DNA of 45,604 bases from assembly GCA_021791715.1 (NCBI GenBank), contig JAJYWB010000051.1:1-45604 (forward strand), given 5' to 3'. The notes under the pieces were generated by a model. The model made no database searches. It saw only the letters and a list, made by a program, of their open reading frames with translations, and was not told the origin of the DNA. Each line of letters begins with the position of its first letter. The first letter of the stretch is position 1. The translations under genes were made by a program, and so were the position numbers. Source of the DNA: Planctomycetota bacterium. GTDB taxonomy: Bacteria; Planctomycetota; Planctomycetia; Isosphaerales; Isosphaeraceae. Positions 33,327 through 41,760 of this stretch are shown here, one piece after another.

Positions 33327-33686
33327 TTAATCGAGAAGATCATTCCATCCTTTCGCCGAGAGAGCACGAAGCCCCATACGTTTGAGTCGCTCAAGATCGC
33401 CGATCGATTCGATCGCGGTTCGAGTCTCCGTGTCGGGAGGGCCGAAGAGCTTCTCGCCTATACCGAGCAACATCTCGCGAGAAGCGTTGATTCCCTTTTG
33501 AAGTCCCTTTTGAAGTCCCTTCTCCTCCCCTTCCTCGAGAAGAAGTTGGTAAAACGACGATTCTTGCAAAAGATTCATCGAAGATAGCCTCCGCATCAAG
33601 TCCACGATCTGTTCGCGTTCGATCCGCAACCCCGCCAGGAGATGCACGAGGAGGAATGCGAACCGTTTCACAGAATTTGAAAGCAT
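33327..33686 (-). pseudogene. Truncated tandem copy of the Rpn-family nuclease gene
   Basis: Encodes only the C-terminal third of the neighbouring Rpn protein. The segment 33338-33643 repeats 33779-34084 (306 nt, offset 441 nt) with few changes, covering LAGLRIERE, LLEEGEEKGLQKGLQKGINA and LERLKRMGLRALSAKGWNDL. The nuclease core (residues 1-180 of the intact protein) is absent, and the sequence upstream of LLAGLRIERE is unrelated. The 119-codon frame is still open. It is most simply a duplicated gene end, not a functional nuclease. Confidence 0.82.
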
Positions 33687-33761
33687 ACAAGCATGATGAT
33701 TTTTGAAATCAAGCGAGATTCATAAAAGATTGAGTGAAATTGCTCTTATGAATCATGGATT

Positions 33762-34649
33762 TCACTTCTCAGCGAGGAGATCATTCCATCCTTTCGCCGA
33801 GAGAGCACGAAGCCCCATACGTTTGAGTCGCTCAAGATCGCTGATCGATTCGATCACGGTCCGAGTCTCCGTGTCGGGAGGGCCGAAGAGCTTCTCGCCT
33901 ATACCGAGCAACATCTCGCGAGAAGCGTTGATTCCCTTTTGAAGTCCCTTTTGAAGTCCCTTCTCCTCCCCTTCCTCGAGAAGAAGTTGGTAAAACGACG
34001 ATTCTTGCAAAAGATTCATCGAAGCAAGCCTCCGCATCAAGTCCACGATCCGTTCGCGTTCGATCCGCAACCCCGCGAGGAGAAGCGAAGCCACCATAAT
34101 TGTACTCGCCGTCGACGAATCCGTCTCGTGAATCATTCGCTCGTCGATTCGCCGCAAAACGTTCGGGACCGTTTCGTCTGGAACGTTCGCCAAAGTTGCG
34201 ATCGGCAAAACCGCCGGAGGTCCGTTCAAAATCGCCTCGGCGTCGAGCTTCCAAAGCCGAACGACCGGGTAATAAAAAATCGTAACCGGCCCGAATCCGT
34301 TCACAGTACGGAGATATTCTCCCGAGAAAAGCTCGGAATCGGCGGATGGGCGAAGCAAGTTCAAGATGCTCAAAACGGGTAACTCGGCGTCGCCACCGAT
34401 CAGCACATTCGAGCGAAACATTCGCTCAATCGTCTTATCTCCCGGGGTCGATTGATTCTCGATATGAATCAGCCGAGGATCGGGTCCATCAATCTTATAC
34501 ACTTTGTCGACGTCCGACTTCACCGTCGAAACCTCGGTGTTGACGACCGAAACGGGTCCGTCGGGATCGATCCCGAACAACTTCAGCCACGCGATCGGAT
34601 CATATCCCATCAACGTCTTCATCGTGATGTCGAAAGGCTTGTGCATCAT
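33762..34649 (-). CDS. Rpn-family PD-(D/E)XK nuclease / putative transposase-related protein
   Basis: A 295-residue protein of the Rpn (recombination-promoting nuclease) superfamily, related to proteins once called putative transposases. N-terminal nuclease core: FDITMKTLMGYDPIAWLKLFG, then STVKSDVDKVYKI with Asp46/Asp48, and LIHIENQS (Glu64, Gln66) in the PD-(D/E)XK pattern. The C-terminal part holds the tandem EKGLQKGLQKG helix repeat typical of this group, encoded by 15-nt repeats. Two ATGs (34649, 34646) follow GAGGAG; the open frame extends to a TTG at 34667. Such proteins cleave DNA and promote RecA-independent recombination in tested members, so it could relate to the duplications nearby, but that is speculative. 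Confidence 0.88.
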   Translation of the reverse strand: MMHKPFDITMKTLMGYDPIAWLKLFGIDPDGPVSVVNTEVSTVKSDVDKVYKIDGPDPRLIHIENQSTPGDKTIERMFRSNVLIGGDAELPVLSILNLLRPSADSELFSGEYLRTVNGFGPVTIFYYPVVRLWKLDAEAILNGPPAVLPIATLANVPDETVPNVLRRIDERMIHETDSSTASTIMVASLLLAGLRIERERIVDLMRRLASMNLLQESSFYQLLLEEGEEKGLQKGLQKGINASREMLLGIGEKLFGPPDTETRTVIESISDLERLKRMGLRALSAKGWNDLLAEK

Positions 34650-35132
34650 CTTTCGCGATCTCCTCAAAACTCGATCGCCGCGATCAATGTCTTTCCAAAC
34701 CTACCACACGATAGTCGCCGCGAAACACGAAACCGATCGGCCGAATATTCTTAGCTAAAAATTATATTGTAATTGTTATTAATTTAATTAATAATTATAA
34801 TATCTGAAAATGTACGGATCGCACGCCGTGGAGGCGGATCGAAACCTTCTGCCGGGTCGTCGAAGCCGTTTGGAAACGTCTTTAGTTTTCGGAGACGTTT
34901 GGAAACGTTATTAGTTTATCGATCGGTTTCCGCCTGTCTCTCGAGATGGAAAAGAACGCGCGATCGACCGCGAGGCCGATTTCACGTTGAGCGAGTCTTT
35001 TGATTCTGTGACCGAATCGTCCCAAAACTTCGCCTTTTCGGAATTCGACCGAACGGTTAGATTGAGCGCGGATGGACCGGCGCGGAGCGCCAAAAACGCT
35101 GATTTTTCACCATCTCAGGACGAGGTGCGACC
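34650..35132. other. Intergenic region with AT-rich patch
   Basis: 483 bases without a supported gene. Positions 34750-34812 are extremely AT-rich (ATTAATTTAATTAATAATTA). Further right lies a pair of palindromic repeats (34867-34917). It probably holds divergent promoters for the Rpn gene and the polysaccharide operon. GAGGTG precedes ATG 35133. Confidence 0.6.
34867..34917. promoter_or_regulatory. Pair of palindromic 22-nt repeats, possible operators
   Basis: CGTTTGGAAACG, itself a 5-bp dyad around GG, occurs at 34867 and 34896 in 22-nt direct repeats with two mismatches (34867-34888, 34896-34917; 29 nt apart). Paired dyads upstream of the polysaccharide operon are suggestive of a DNA-binding site for a regulator; no regulator is identified. 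Confidence 0.4.
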
Positions 35133-36287
35133 ATGGACGGCGGCGACCGAAGGATGAGGGTCGTGGTGGTGGGGCTGGGGTTCATCGGATCGCAACGGGC
35201 GCGAGCGGCGACCGTCGCGCGATCGACCAAACTCGCGGGAGTCGTCGATCATGATCGAACACACGCGAAAGCTTTCGCAGCGAACCTCAAAGTTCCCGCA
35301 TTTCGCACGCTAGAAGAGGCGCTCGAACGCGTCGACGACGATTCGAATTCCCCTCGCGGCGTCGTGATCGCAACCCCTCCCGGCGATCATTGCGAATCGA
35401 TCAGGCTCGCTCTTTCGGCGGGAGCTCACGTGCTTTGTGAGAAGCCGATCGCTCTTGAAGCCGGCGAGGCGAGAAGCGTCGCGATGTTCGCCGATCAGAA
35501 GCGGCTCAAGCTCGCGACTGGTTTGAATCATCGCTTTTATCCCCCCGTTCAAGACGCTCTCAAACTCATCGGCGAATGGGCGATCGGCCGAACCGAGAGC
35601 GTTCGAGTGGAAATCGGTCATCGCGCCGGTGAGGAATTCTTGACGGGTTGGCACGTCGATCCGTCGCTCTCGGGGGGCGGAACGTTGATGGACAACGGTC
35701 CCCACGCGTGCGACCTGATCCGTCGCTTCCTCGGTGAAGTCGTCGCCGCGCAAGGTTATGTTCAAGACGCGATCGGGCTGCCGATCGGAGTCGAATCGGA
35801 CGCTTTCGCGCTCTTCCGCAATCACGACCGCGCGATCGCCGAACTTCATTCAAGTTGGACCCGAGACGACGCCTACCTGCGCGTTAATGTCCGAGGCAGC
35901 CAAGGCCGACTCCTGATCGAGGCCGATCCCTGGAGGCTTTCGGGGACGCTCGCGGACGGTCGCCGCATCAACAAACGCTATGCCGTGAATCGTCTGATCG
36001 AAAAGGCGTTTCGCGTCCGGTACGGCTGCGAACGGTCGCTCGTCGTCGAGCTCGAAGCGTTCGCCAAAGGCCCGCAAGCCTTTCCCAGGCCCGAAGCGAG
36101 CGGCTGGGACGGCTGTAGGGCGGCTGAAATGATTCAGGCGGTATACGAATCGGCGCGGATCAAATGCGAGGTCGAACTTGAGCCTCCGCTCGTCCACACG
36201 CCTTCGGTCGCTCGTCGACGCGCCCGCGCCCACGAGAACGCCCGAAATCGCGCGAACGATCCCCTCGCCGTTCCGATCGGCGAATGA
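35133..36287 (+). CDS. Gfo/Idh/MocA-family oxidoreductase
   Basis: An NAD(P)-dependent sugar dehydrogenase-like enzyme of 384 residues. The Rossmann domain starts MRVVVVGLGFIGSQRARAA; IATPPGDHCESIRLAL and AGAHVLCEKPIALEAGEA (with the catalytic EKP) follow, then LNHRFYPPVQD and the C-domain GGGTLMDNGPHACDLIRRFLGE with the proposed catalytic His. GAGGTG sits six bases upstream of ATG 35133. The last about 30 residues are basic and unconserved. First gene of a co-oriented polysaccharide cluster, so a role in making or modifying a nucleotide sugar is likely; the substrate is unknown. Confidence 0.92.
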   Translation: MDGGDRRMRVVVVGLGFIGSQRARAATVARSTKLAGVVDHDRTHAKAFAANLKVPAFRTLEEALERVDDDSNSPRGVVIATPPGDHCESIRLALSAGAHVLCEKPIALEAGEARSVAMFADQKRLKLATGLNHRFYPPVQDALKLIGEWAIGRTESVRVEIGHRAGEEFLTGWHVDPSLSGGGTLMDNGPHACDLIRRFLGEVVAAQGYVQDAIGLPIGVESDAFALFRNHDRAIAELHSSWTRDDAYLRVNVRGSQGRLLIEADPWRLSGTLADGRRINKRYAVNRLIEKAFRVRYGCERSLVVELEAFAKGPQAFPRPEASGWDGCRAAEMIQAVYESARIKCEVELEPPLVHTPSVARRRARAHENARNRANDPLAVPIGE

Positions 36288-36337
36288 TCGGTTCGCTTCG
36301 AGATTCCAACAGGATCGGCTAAAATCACGATACAAAC

Positions 36338-37192
36338 ATGATTAACCAAGATAAAAATCTTTGCGCACGCGAGGTCGGCCCGACGATTCTGACTTACCAC
36401 GCGCTCGGTTCAAGACGCGACGCGGTGACGACCGATCCCGGAGTCTTCGCGCGTACGATCGAGGCGCTCGTCGCGCACGGCAATCGATGCGTCGACCTAT
36501 CCGAATGGGTCGCGGCGGGTCGCCCACGCCTCGCGAAAACCTTCGCGATCGCGTTCGACGACGGTTATCGATCGATCGCGCTCGCCGCGGACTCGCTCGT
36601 CAGGTTCAAGCTGAGCGCGACGGTTTTCCTCGTCACCGGCTTCATGAGCCGCGGGTCGAATCGGAACGCGCGTCCCTCTTGGATGCGCGACGAGCCGATC
36701 CTCGATTGGACCGAGGCTCGCGAATTAACCTCCGCGGGTTTTCGCTTCGCCTCGCACACCAAATCGCACCCGAATCTCAAACTATGCAAATACGATCAAA
36801 TTTCAGAGGAATTGATCGAATCGAAGTCGACGATCGAGGATCGTCTCGCCCGCGCGTGCGATTTGTTCGCTTATCCGTTCGGCGCCTCGAACGCCCTGAC
36901 GAGGCGCGCCGTCTCCGAGAATTACGCCGCGGCGTTCGGCGTGCGACTCGATATCGCTCGGCAAGGGGACGATCGATTCGATCTCCCGCGCGTCGACGCG
37001 TATTACATCAGAACAGACAGAATGATTGATCGTTTGGCGCGGGGAGAGATCGAACCCGCGCTCGCGCTCCGCCGCCCGCCGCGAGCCCTCAAGGCTCACG
37101 CGAAAGCGTGGATCGAATCGATCCGAAATCGATCGACCGTATCGATCCGACACCGACCCGACGAATCAATTATCTCCACATGCTCGCAATAA
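36338..37192 (+). CDS. Polysaccharide deacetylase (NodB fold, CE4)
   Basis: Predicted metal-dependent removal of acetyl groups from a glycan. The 284-residue protein shows ILTYHALG, motif 1 IAFDDGYRS (Asp-Asp), motif 2 SHTKSHPNL (metal-binding His pair, H-x3-H), and LFAYPFGASN near residue 190. No signal peptide is apparent, so it may work on a lipid-linked intermediate in the cytoplasm. It lies 50 nt after the oxidoreductase and 31 nt before the methyltransferase, consistent with one operon. The Shine-Dalgarno is weak. Confidence 0.92.
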   Translation: MINQDKNLCAREVGPTILTYHALGSRRDAVTTDPGVFARTIEALVAHGNRCVDLSEWVAAGRPRLAKTFAIAFDDGYRSIALAADSLVRFKLSATVFLVTGFMSRGSNRNARPSWMRDEPILDWTEARELTSAGFRFASHTKSHPNLKLCKYDQISEELIESKSTIEDRLARACDLFAYPFGASNALTRRAVSENYAAAFGVRLDIARQGDDRFDLPRVDAYYIRTDRMIDRLARGEIEPALALRRPPRALKAHAKAWIESIRNRSTVSIRHRPDESIISTCSQ

Positions 37193-37223
37193 CTTCTATC
37201 TATAATAGAGAGAACCCGCCGGG

Positions 37224-38264
37224 ATGACGATTCAAGCGGCGCGACGGCCGACGACTTCGATTCGAATCGACGCGAGAGGCGAGAGCGATCTCGTATGTCC
37301 GGCGTGCCGCGGGGATCTCGCCTCCCTCGAACGCGGCCGATCGTGCGTGAGGTGCGATCGTTTTTACCCGCTCGTCGCGGGTTTGCTCGATCTTCGCTTG
37401 CAATCGGATCGCTACCTCGATCTCGAGAGCGAACGCACGGTCGCCGAGGAACTCGCTGCGATCGAGGCTTCGACCGACGCGATCGGCCTCGCCGAACATT
37501 ACTTCTCGAGCCGACCCGAGGTCAAAGGCCGAGGAGCGATGTTTTTAGCACACGTTGAATCGGCGATCGACCGAGGAGAAACGCTCGCCGATCTCTTGCC
37601 CAAAGAAGGTCGCGTGCTCGAAGTCGGCTGCGGGACCGGAGGCATGCTCGTCGCGGCGCGAAGACGCGGAATCACGATCGAAGGGCTCGATATCGCCGCG
37701 CGACGACTCGTGATCGCGCGACGAAGACTTAAAGATCATCATATTTATGTTCCATTAATTCTTGCTCAAGCCGAGCGGTCGCCTTATCGCACCGGTTCGT
37801 TCGACACGGTCGTTCTCGACAGCGTGGTTGAGCATCTAACCGACCCGTTCGCGGCGTTCCTCGAATGCGCCCGCGTGCTGAAGCCGGGAGGTCGTTTGAT
37901 CGTTTGGTCGCCCAATCGGTATTCGATCATCAAGGACCCTCACGTCGGTTTGTGGGGCGTCGGTTTTCTGCCGCGTCGCCTGTTGAGACGATATGTCGCG
38001 TTCCGGCGGGGCGCGATCGAGCCGATCGCGTGTTTATCCGCTCGCGAGGCGAAAACCCTCGCGACGACCGCGGGTTTTCGGTCGATCGCGATCGAACCTC
38101 CGCGGATCGACGCCGATTGGTCCAAGAATCGATCATTTTTACGTAAGATATTAATGCGGATTTATCGAACGGCGAGGATCTCGGGTCCGACGAAAACGCT
38201 CGCTCTCGCTTTCGGACCGCTCTGGAGCCTGACGGCGATTCGAGGCGAAAACTCATGCCGATAG
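37224..38264 (+). CDS. SAM-dependent methyltransferase with N-terminal zinc ribbon
   Basis: 346 residues. The N-terminus carries a Trm112-like zinc ribbon (LVCPACRGDLASLERGRSCVRCDRF, residues about 24-50) followed at about residue 125 by a class I methyltransferase fold: VLEVGCGTGGMLVAARRRG (SAM motif I), IEGLDIA, SFDTVVLDSVVEHLTDP and VLKPGGRLIVWSPN. It probably methylates a sugar or lipid-linked glycan in the polysaccharide pathway. Its end overlaps the next methyltransferase by 10 nt. Confidence 0.9.
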   Translation: MTIQAARRPTTSIRIDARGESDLVCPACRGDLASLERGRSCVRCDRFYPLVAGLLDLRLQSDRYLDLESERTVAEELAAIEASTDAIGLAEHYFSSRPEVKGRGAMFLAHVESAIDRGETLADLLPKEGRVLEVGCGTGGMLVAARRRGITIEGLDIAARRLVIARRRLKDHHIYVPLILAQAERSPYRTGSFDTVVLDSVVEHLTDPFAAFLECARVLKPGGRLIVWSPNRYSIIKDPHVGLWGVGFLPRRLLRRYVAFRRGAIEPIACLSAREAKTLATTAGFRSIAIEPPRIDADWSKNRSFLRKILMRIYRTARISGPTKTLALAFGPLWSLTAIRGENSCR

Positions 38265-39223
38265 CGAACGCCGCTCAAATCGAAACGCCTCCGACGATCG
38301 AAGAATCGCGCTATTTCGATCGTCTCGCCGAGGTCGACGATACGCACTGGTGGTCGCGCGGAATGTGGAGAATCGCATCGGGTTTACTCGATCGCTCGAC
38401 TCCGCCGAATCGATCACGGCTGCGAGCGCTCGACATCGGCTGCGGCGCGGGAACGACCGCGGCTCGGCTGGGAGAGCGACGCGAGATCGGATCGGTCGTC
38501 GCGCTCGACTCGCGTTCCGAAGCGATCGATCTCGCGCACCGACGCTCGTCCGCGAACGTCTTTTTGGGATCGGCGGTTGAATTGCCGTTTAGATCTGCGT
38601 TATTTGATATCGTAACATGTTTTGACGTTTACCAGCATTTGCCGATCGGTCTCGATCGTCGCGCCGCGGCCGAATCGTTCCGGGTGCTAAAACCCGGGGG
38701 TCGGCTGCTCGTTCGGACGAACGCGAGGAGGATCTTCGGCGGGGTCGATTCCTCGAGCGGACCTTATTATCGGCTCGAAGATCTGGTTTCGACGATTCAA
38801 GAAGCGGGATTCAACATCGATCAATCAACATACGTAAACTTTCTACCGGCGATCTTCGCCGAAGCGCGCGCTTGCCTTCGAGCTTCGCGACGAGCGTGCC
38901 GAGAGCGCGGCTTGACGATTCGCGTTCCTTCTCCCGCGATCAATCGCTTGATGAAACGTTGGATCGCCGTCGAAGCCGCCGCGGTCGTTCGTCTCAAGCT
39001 CGGCCTGCCGTTCGGTCATAGCGCGTACGTTCTGGCCGAGAAACCCGCCGAAGTACGGGAAAACCGAACCGTCGAAGACGATCTCTCGAAACGATCGAAC
39101 TTCGGCTCGCGATCGAGCGACCCGGCGACCAATCAATCGAACGAGACGAATCGTTCAACAAATCTCACCAAATATATGGATACTAAAGCTCAACAATATC
39201 CATACATTTGGACTAGAAAATAA
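38255..39223 (+). CDS. SAM-dependent methyltransferase
   Basis: 322 residues. N-terminal YFDRLAEVDDTHWWSRGMWRI is typical of glycan-cluster methyltransferases; the SAM motif is LRALDIGCGAGTTAARLG (about residues 55-70), then FDIVTCFDVYQHLPIGLD and VLKPGGRLLVRTNA. The last about 40 residues (RSNFGSRSSDPATNQSNETN and following) are Asn/Ser-rich, unlike the rest, and come from a short AT-rich patch; the tail is probably non-functional. It overlaps the previous gene by 10 nt and precedes the GT4 gene by 12 nt. Confidence 0.9.
   Translation: MPIANAAQIETPPTIEESRYFDRLAEVDDTHWWSRGMWRIASGLLDRSTPPNRSRLRALDIGCGAGTTAARLGERREIGSVVALDSRSEAIDLAHRRSSANVFLGSAVELPFRSALFDIVTCFDVYQHLPIGLDRRAAAESFRVLKPGGRLLVRTNARRIFGGVDSSSGPYYRLEDLVSTIQEAGFNIDQSTYVNFLPAIFAEARACLRASRRACRERGLTIRVPSPAINRLMKRWIAVEAAAVVRLKLGLPFGHSAYVLAEKPAEVRENRTVEDDLSKRSNFGSRSSDPATNQSNETNRSTNLTKYMDTKAQQYPYIWTRK
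39175..39204 (+). repeat. Inverted repeat at the 3' end of the methyltransferase gene
   Basis: TATGGATA and TATCCATA form a perfect 8-bp dyad with a 14-nt loop in the AT-rich end of the coding region, about 30 nt before the next gene. It could form a weak mRNA hairpin between two operon genes. No T-run follows, so it is not a classical terminator. Confidence 0.45.
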
Positions 39224-39235
39224 AGGCGTACATCG

Positions 39236-40441
39236 ATGAGAATAGGAATCGACGGCGGATGTTTGGCGAATCGGCGCGGCTTCGGCAGATTCGCGCGAGA
39301 AACGATCAAGGCGCTCGCCGAGGCCGAAACGAAGCACGATTTCGTCGTGATCGTCGATCGACCTTCGCTCGACGAGGTTCGAAGCGCGATACCCGATTCG
39401 TTTGAAACGATCGTCGTCGAGACGCGTCGCGCCCCGTCGGAGGCGGCGTCGGCGCAAGGCAATCGGTCGCCGCGCGATATGATCGCGATGGGCGCCGCGA
39501 CGGCGCGAGCGCGGCTCGATCTCCTCTATTTCCCGGCGACTTATACGTTTTTTCCCGTCTGGAACGCGCCCAGGGTCGTCGTGACGATGCACGACACGCT
39601 CGCTTTGCGGAGCCCTGAATTGGTCTTTTCGAACGCGCGCGGCAGGCTTTTTTGGCGTATGAAAGAGCACGCCGCGGCGGCTTGGGCCGATCGAATCGCG
39701 ACCGTTTCAGAAACCGCCAAACGCGACCTCGTCGATTGGTTTCGTTTGCCGTCCGAAAGCGTTTTCGTCGTTCCCGAGTCGGTCGATCCGATCTTCCGTC
39801 CGATCGATCCCGCGAACCGCTCACGATCGGCTCTCTCTCGATACGGAGTCGATCCCGATCGTCCCTTCGTGCTCTACGTGGGAGGGTTAAGCCCACATAA
39901 AAACATACCAAGATTGATTGAAGCGTTTGCGCGGGTCGATCATTCACGCGCGGTTCTCGTTCTCGTCGGCGATCTCGCCGATCGCTTCCTCACCGAGGTC
40001 CCCCTGCTCCGTTCGACCGCCGAGCGATTCGGAATCGCCGATCGCGTCGTGTTAACGGGATATGTTCCCGATGCGGATCTCGTGCATTTTTATAACTCGT
40101 CGCTTTTTTTGGTTCAACCTTCGTTGATGGAGGGATTCGGCTTGCCTCCGGTCGAGGCGATGACTTGCGGCGCGGCGATCGCGGCGAGCCGAGCGGGATC
40201 GCTTCCCGAGGTCGTCGGAAACGCCGGCTTATACTTTGATCCACGAAATATCGAGGAGATGGCGAGCGTTCTTTCGTTAATGATCGGCGATCGATCGGTT
40301 CGAGCGCGTTCGTCGGCGCGAGCGATCGAGCGTTCGCTGCGATTCACGCGCGGATCTTCGGCTCGTGTTTTGATTTCCGTCTTTGAAGAGCTTTCCCCCC
40401 TCGGCCGCGACGGCGCGGCCCGCATCAGGAGACCGGCATGA
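39236..40441 (+). CDS. Family 4 glycosyltransferase (GT4)
   Basis: A GT-B glycosyltransferase of 401 residues that extends a lipid-linked glycan at the cytoplasmic membrane face. RIGIDGGCLANRRGFGRFARE begins the N-domain; the C-domain shows VLYVGGLSPHKNIPRLIEAFA and the E-x7-E type motif LMEGFGLPPVEAMTCG, then AGSLPEVVG. AAAGG precedes ATG 39236. It shares ATGA with the next gene (4-nt overlap), indicating coupled translation. Donor and acceptor unknown. Confidence 0.93.
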   Translation: MRIGIDGGCLANRRGFGRFARETIKALAEAETKHDFVVIVDRPSLDEVRSAIPDSFETIVVETRRAPSEAASAQGNRSPRDMIAMGAATARARLDLLYFPATYTFFPVWNAPRVVVTMHDTLALRSPELVFSNARGRLFWRMKEHAAAAWADRIATVSETAKRDLVDWFRLPSESVFVVPESVDPIFRPIDPANRSRSALSRYGVDPDRPFVLYVGGLSPHKNIPRLIEAFARVDHSRAVLVLVGDLADRFLTEVPLLRSTAERFGIADRVVLTGYVPDADLVHFYNSSLFLVQPSLMEGFGLPPVEAMTCGAAIAASRAGSLPEVVGNAGLYFDPRNIEEMASVLSLMIGDRSVRARSSARAIERSLRFTRGSSARVLISVFEELSPLGRDGAARIRRPA

Positions 40442-41760
40442 AGTTTTGTATGTTCACCACGTTTTTTGGAGCGCACAGTTTCGGCGGCGACGCGGCTTTC
40501 GTCGATCGACTCTCCCGGGCGCTCTCGCGACGGGGCCACGAAACGCACGTGATTTACTGCCGCGACGCCTTCGAAATCTCGAAAGGAAATCAAACGCCCA
40601 GGCCTTATATCGCGCCTCCGGGAGTGACGATTCACCCTTTGAAAAGCCGCGCCGGCTCGCTTTCCCCGCTCGCCACCCACGCGACGGGGCGCCCCTGGTT
40701 CAAACTTGGCGCAATCAAGCGTTTGCTTGATCAAATTCAACCCGATGTCGTCCACTTTCATAATTTATCTTTGATCGGCGGACCCGGCTTGCTCGCCGTC
40801 GACGTTCCGGGGGCGATCAAGCTGATGACGGCGCACGAGCATTGGCTCGTATGCCCCACGCACGTGCTTTGGAAGTTCGACCGCGAGGTTTGCGAATCGC
40901 GCGATTGCGTCCGCTGCTGTCTCAAGGCCAAACGACCGCCTCAATTGTGGCGGAACACGGGCCTGATGAATCGCTCGCTCGCCGAACTCGACGCGCTCGT
41001 TTGCCCGAGTCTCTCGACCCGGAACGAACACAAGCGCAGAGGTATTCAAGTTCCGATCGAACATATTCCTTATTTCCTCCCAAACGATTATACGGGCATG
41101 CCTTCGGCGCCCGCGCCCAAAGTCGAAAGGCCTTATTTCGCCGCGGTCGGCCGGCTGGAGAAGATCAAGGGGTTTCAAGACGCGATCGAAGCGATGCGTT
41201 CGGTTCCCGAAGCCGATCTCGTGATCGCGGGAGCGGGAAGCTACGAAAGCGAACTGCGCGAAAAGGCGCGCGGACTCGAAAACGTGCGGTTCGTCGGTCG
41301 GCTCGATTCGGCGCAGGTCGCGGCGCTTTATCGCGGAGCTCGCGGCGTGATCGTTCCGTCGCTCGTCTATGAAACGTTCGGATATGTCGTTTTAGAAGCC
41401 TTCGCCGAACGAACCCCCGTCGTCGTACGCAACCTCGGAGCGCTTCCCGAACTCGTCGCCGAAAGCGACGGAGGGGTCGTGTTCGAAACCGCCGACGAAC
41501 TCGCACGATCGATCCGAACCCTCGCCGCCGACGCCGAACTCGCGAGAAAACTCGGCGAAAACGGCGCCGCGGCGCGACGAACCGTCTGGTCGGAAGAACA
41601 TCATATGAAGTTATATTTCGATCTGATTAACGACCGTCGTCTTCAACGAGGTTTGCCGGTCGTCGATCCGGGAACGCCGCTCGCAACCGCCGCGATCGCC
41701 GCGACGCACGCTCACCTTGCGACAGCCTCGGTCGGCGAAACGCGCGAGGAGGCCGCGTGA
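40438..41760 (+). CDS. Family 4 glycosyltransferase (GT4) with Cys-rich insert
   Basis: 440 residues. FGGDAAFVDRLSRALSRRGHE and IQPDVVHFHNLSLIGG define the N-domain; VGRLEKIKGFQDAIEAM, VIAGAGSYESEL, FVGRLDSAQVAALYRGA and VYETFGYVVLEAFAERTPVV (E-x7-E motif) the C-domain. A cysteine-rich loop (WLVCPTHVLWKFDREVCE then CVRCC) after THEHW-type residues is typical of one GT4 subfamily and could bind metal. CAGGAGA sits six bases before ATG 40438, overlapping the previous stop. It overlaps the next gene by 4 nt. Confidence 0.93.
   Translation: MKFCMFTTFFGAHSFGGDAAFVDRLSRALSRRGHETHVIYCRDAFEISKGNQTPRPYIAPPGVTIHPLKSRAGSLSPLATHATGRPWFKLGAIKRLLDQIQPDVVHFHNLSLIGGPGLLAVDVPGAIKLMTAHEHWLVCPTHVLWKFDREVCESRDCVRCCLKAKRPPQLWRNTGLMNRSLAELDALVCPSLSTRNEHKRRGIQVPIEHIPYFLPNDYTGMPSAPAPKVERPYFAAVGRLEKIKGFQDAIEAMRSVPEADLVIAGAGSYESELREKARGLENVRFVGRLDSAQVAALYRGARGVIVPSLVYETFGYVVLEAFAERTPVVVRNLGALPELVAESDGGVVFETADELARSIRTLAADAELARKLGENGAAARRTVWSEEHHMKLYFDLINDRRLQRGLPVVDPGTPLATAAIAATHAHLATASVGETREEAA

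Noticed and set aside
33171..33587. Plus-strand 138-codon ORF overlapping the truncated Rpn copy
   Set aside because: It reads antisense through the Rpn repeat; the Rpn frame explains the sequence.
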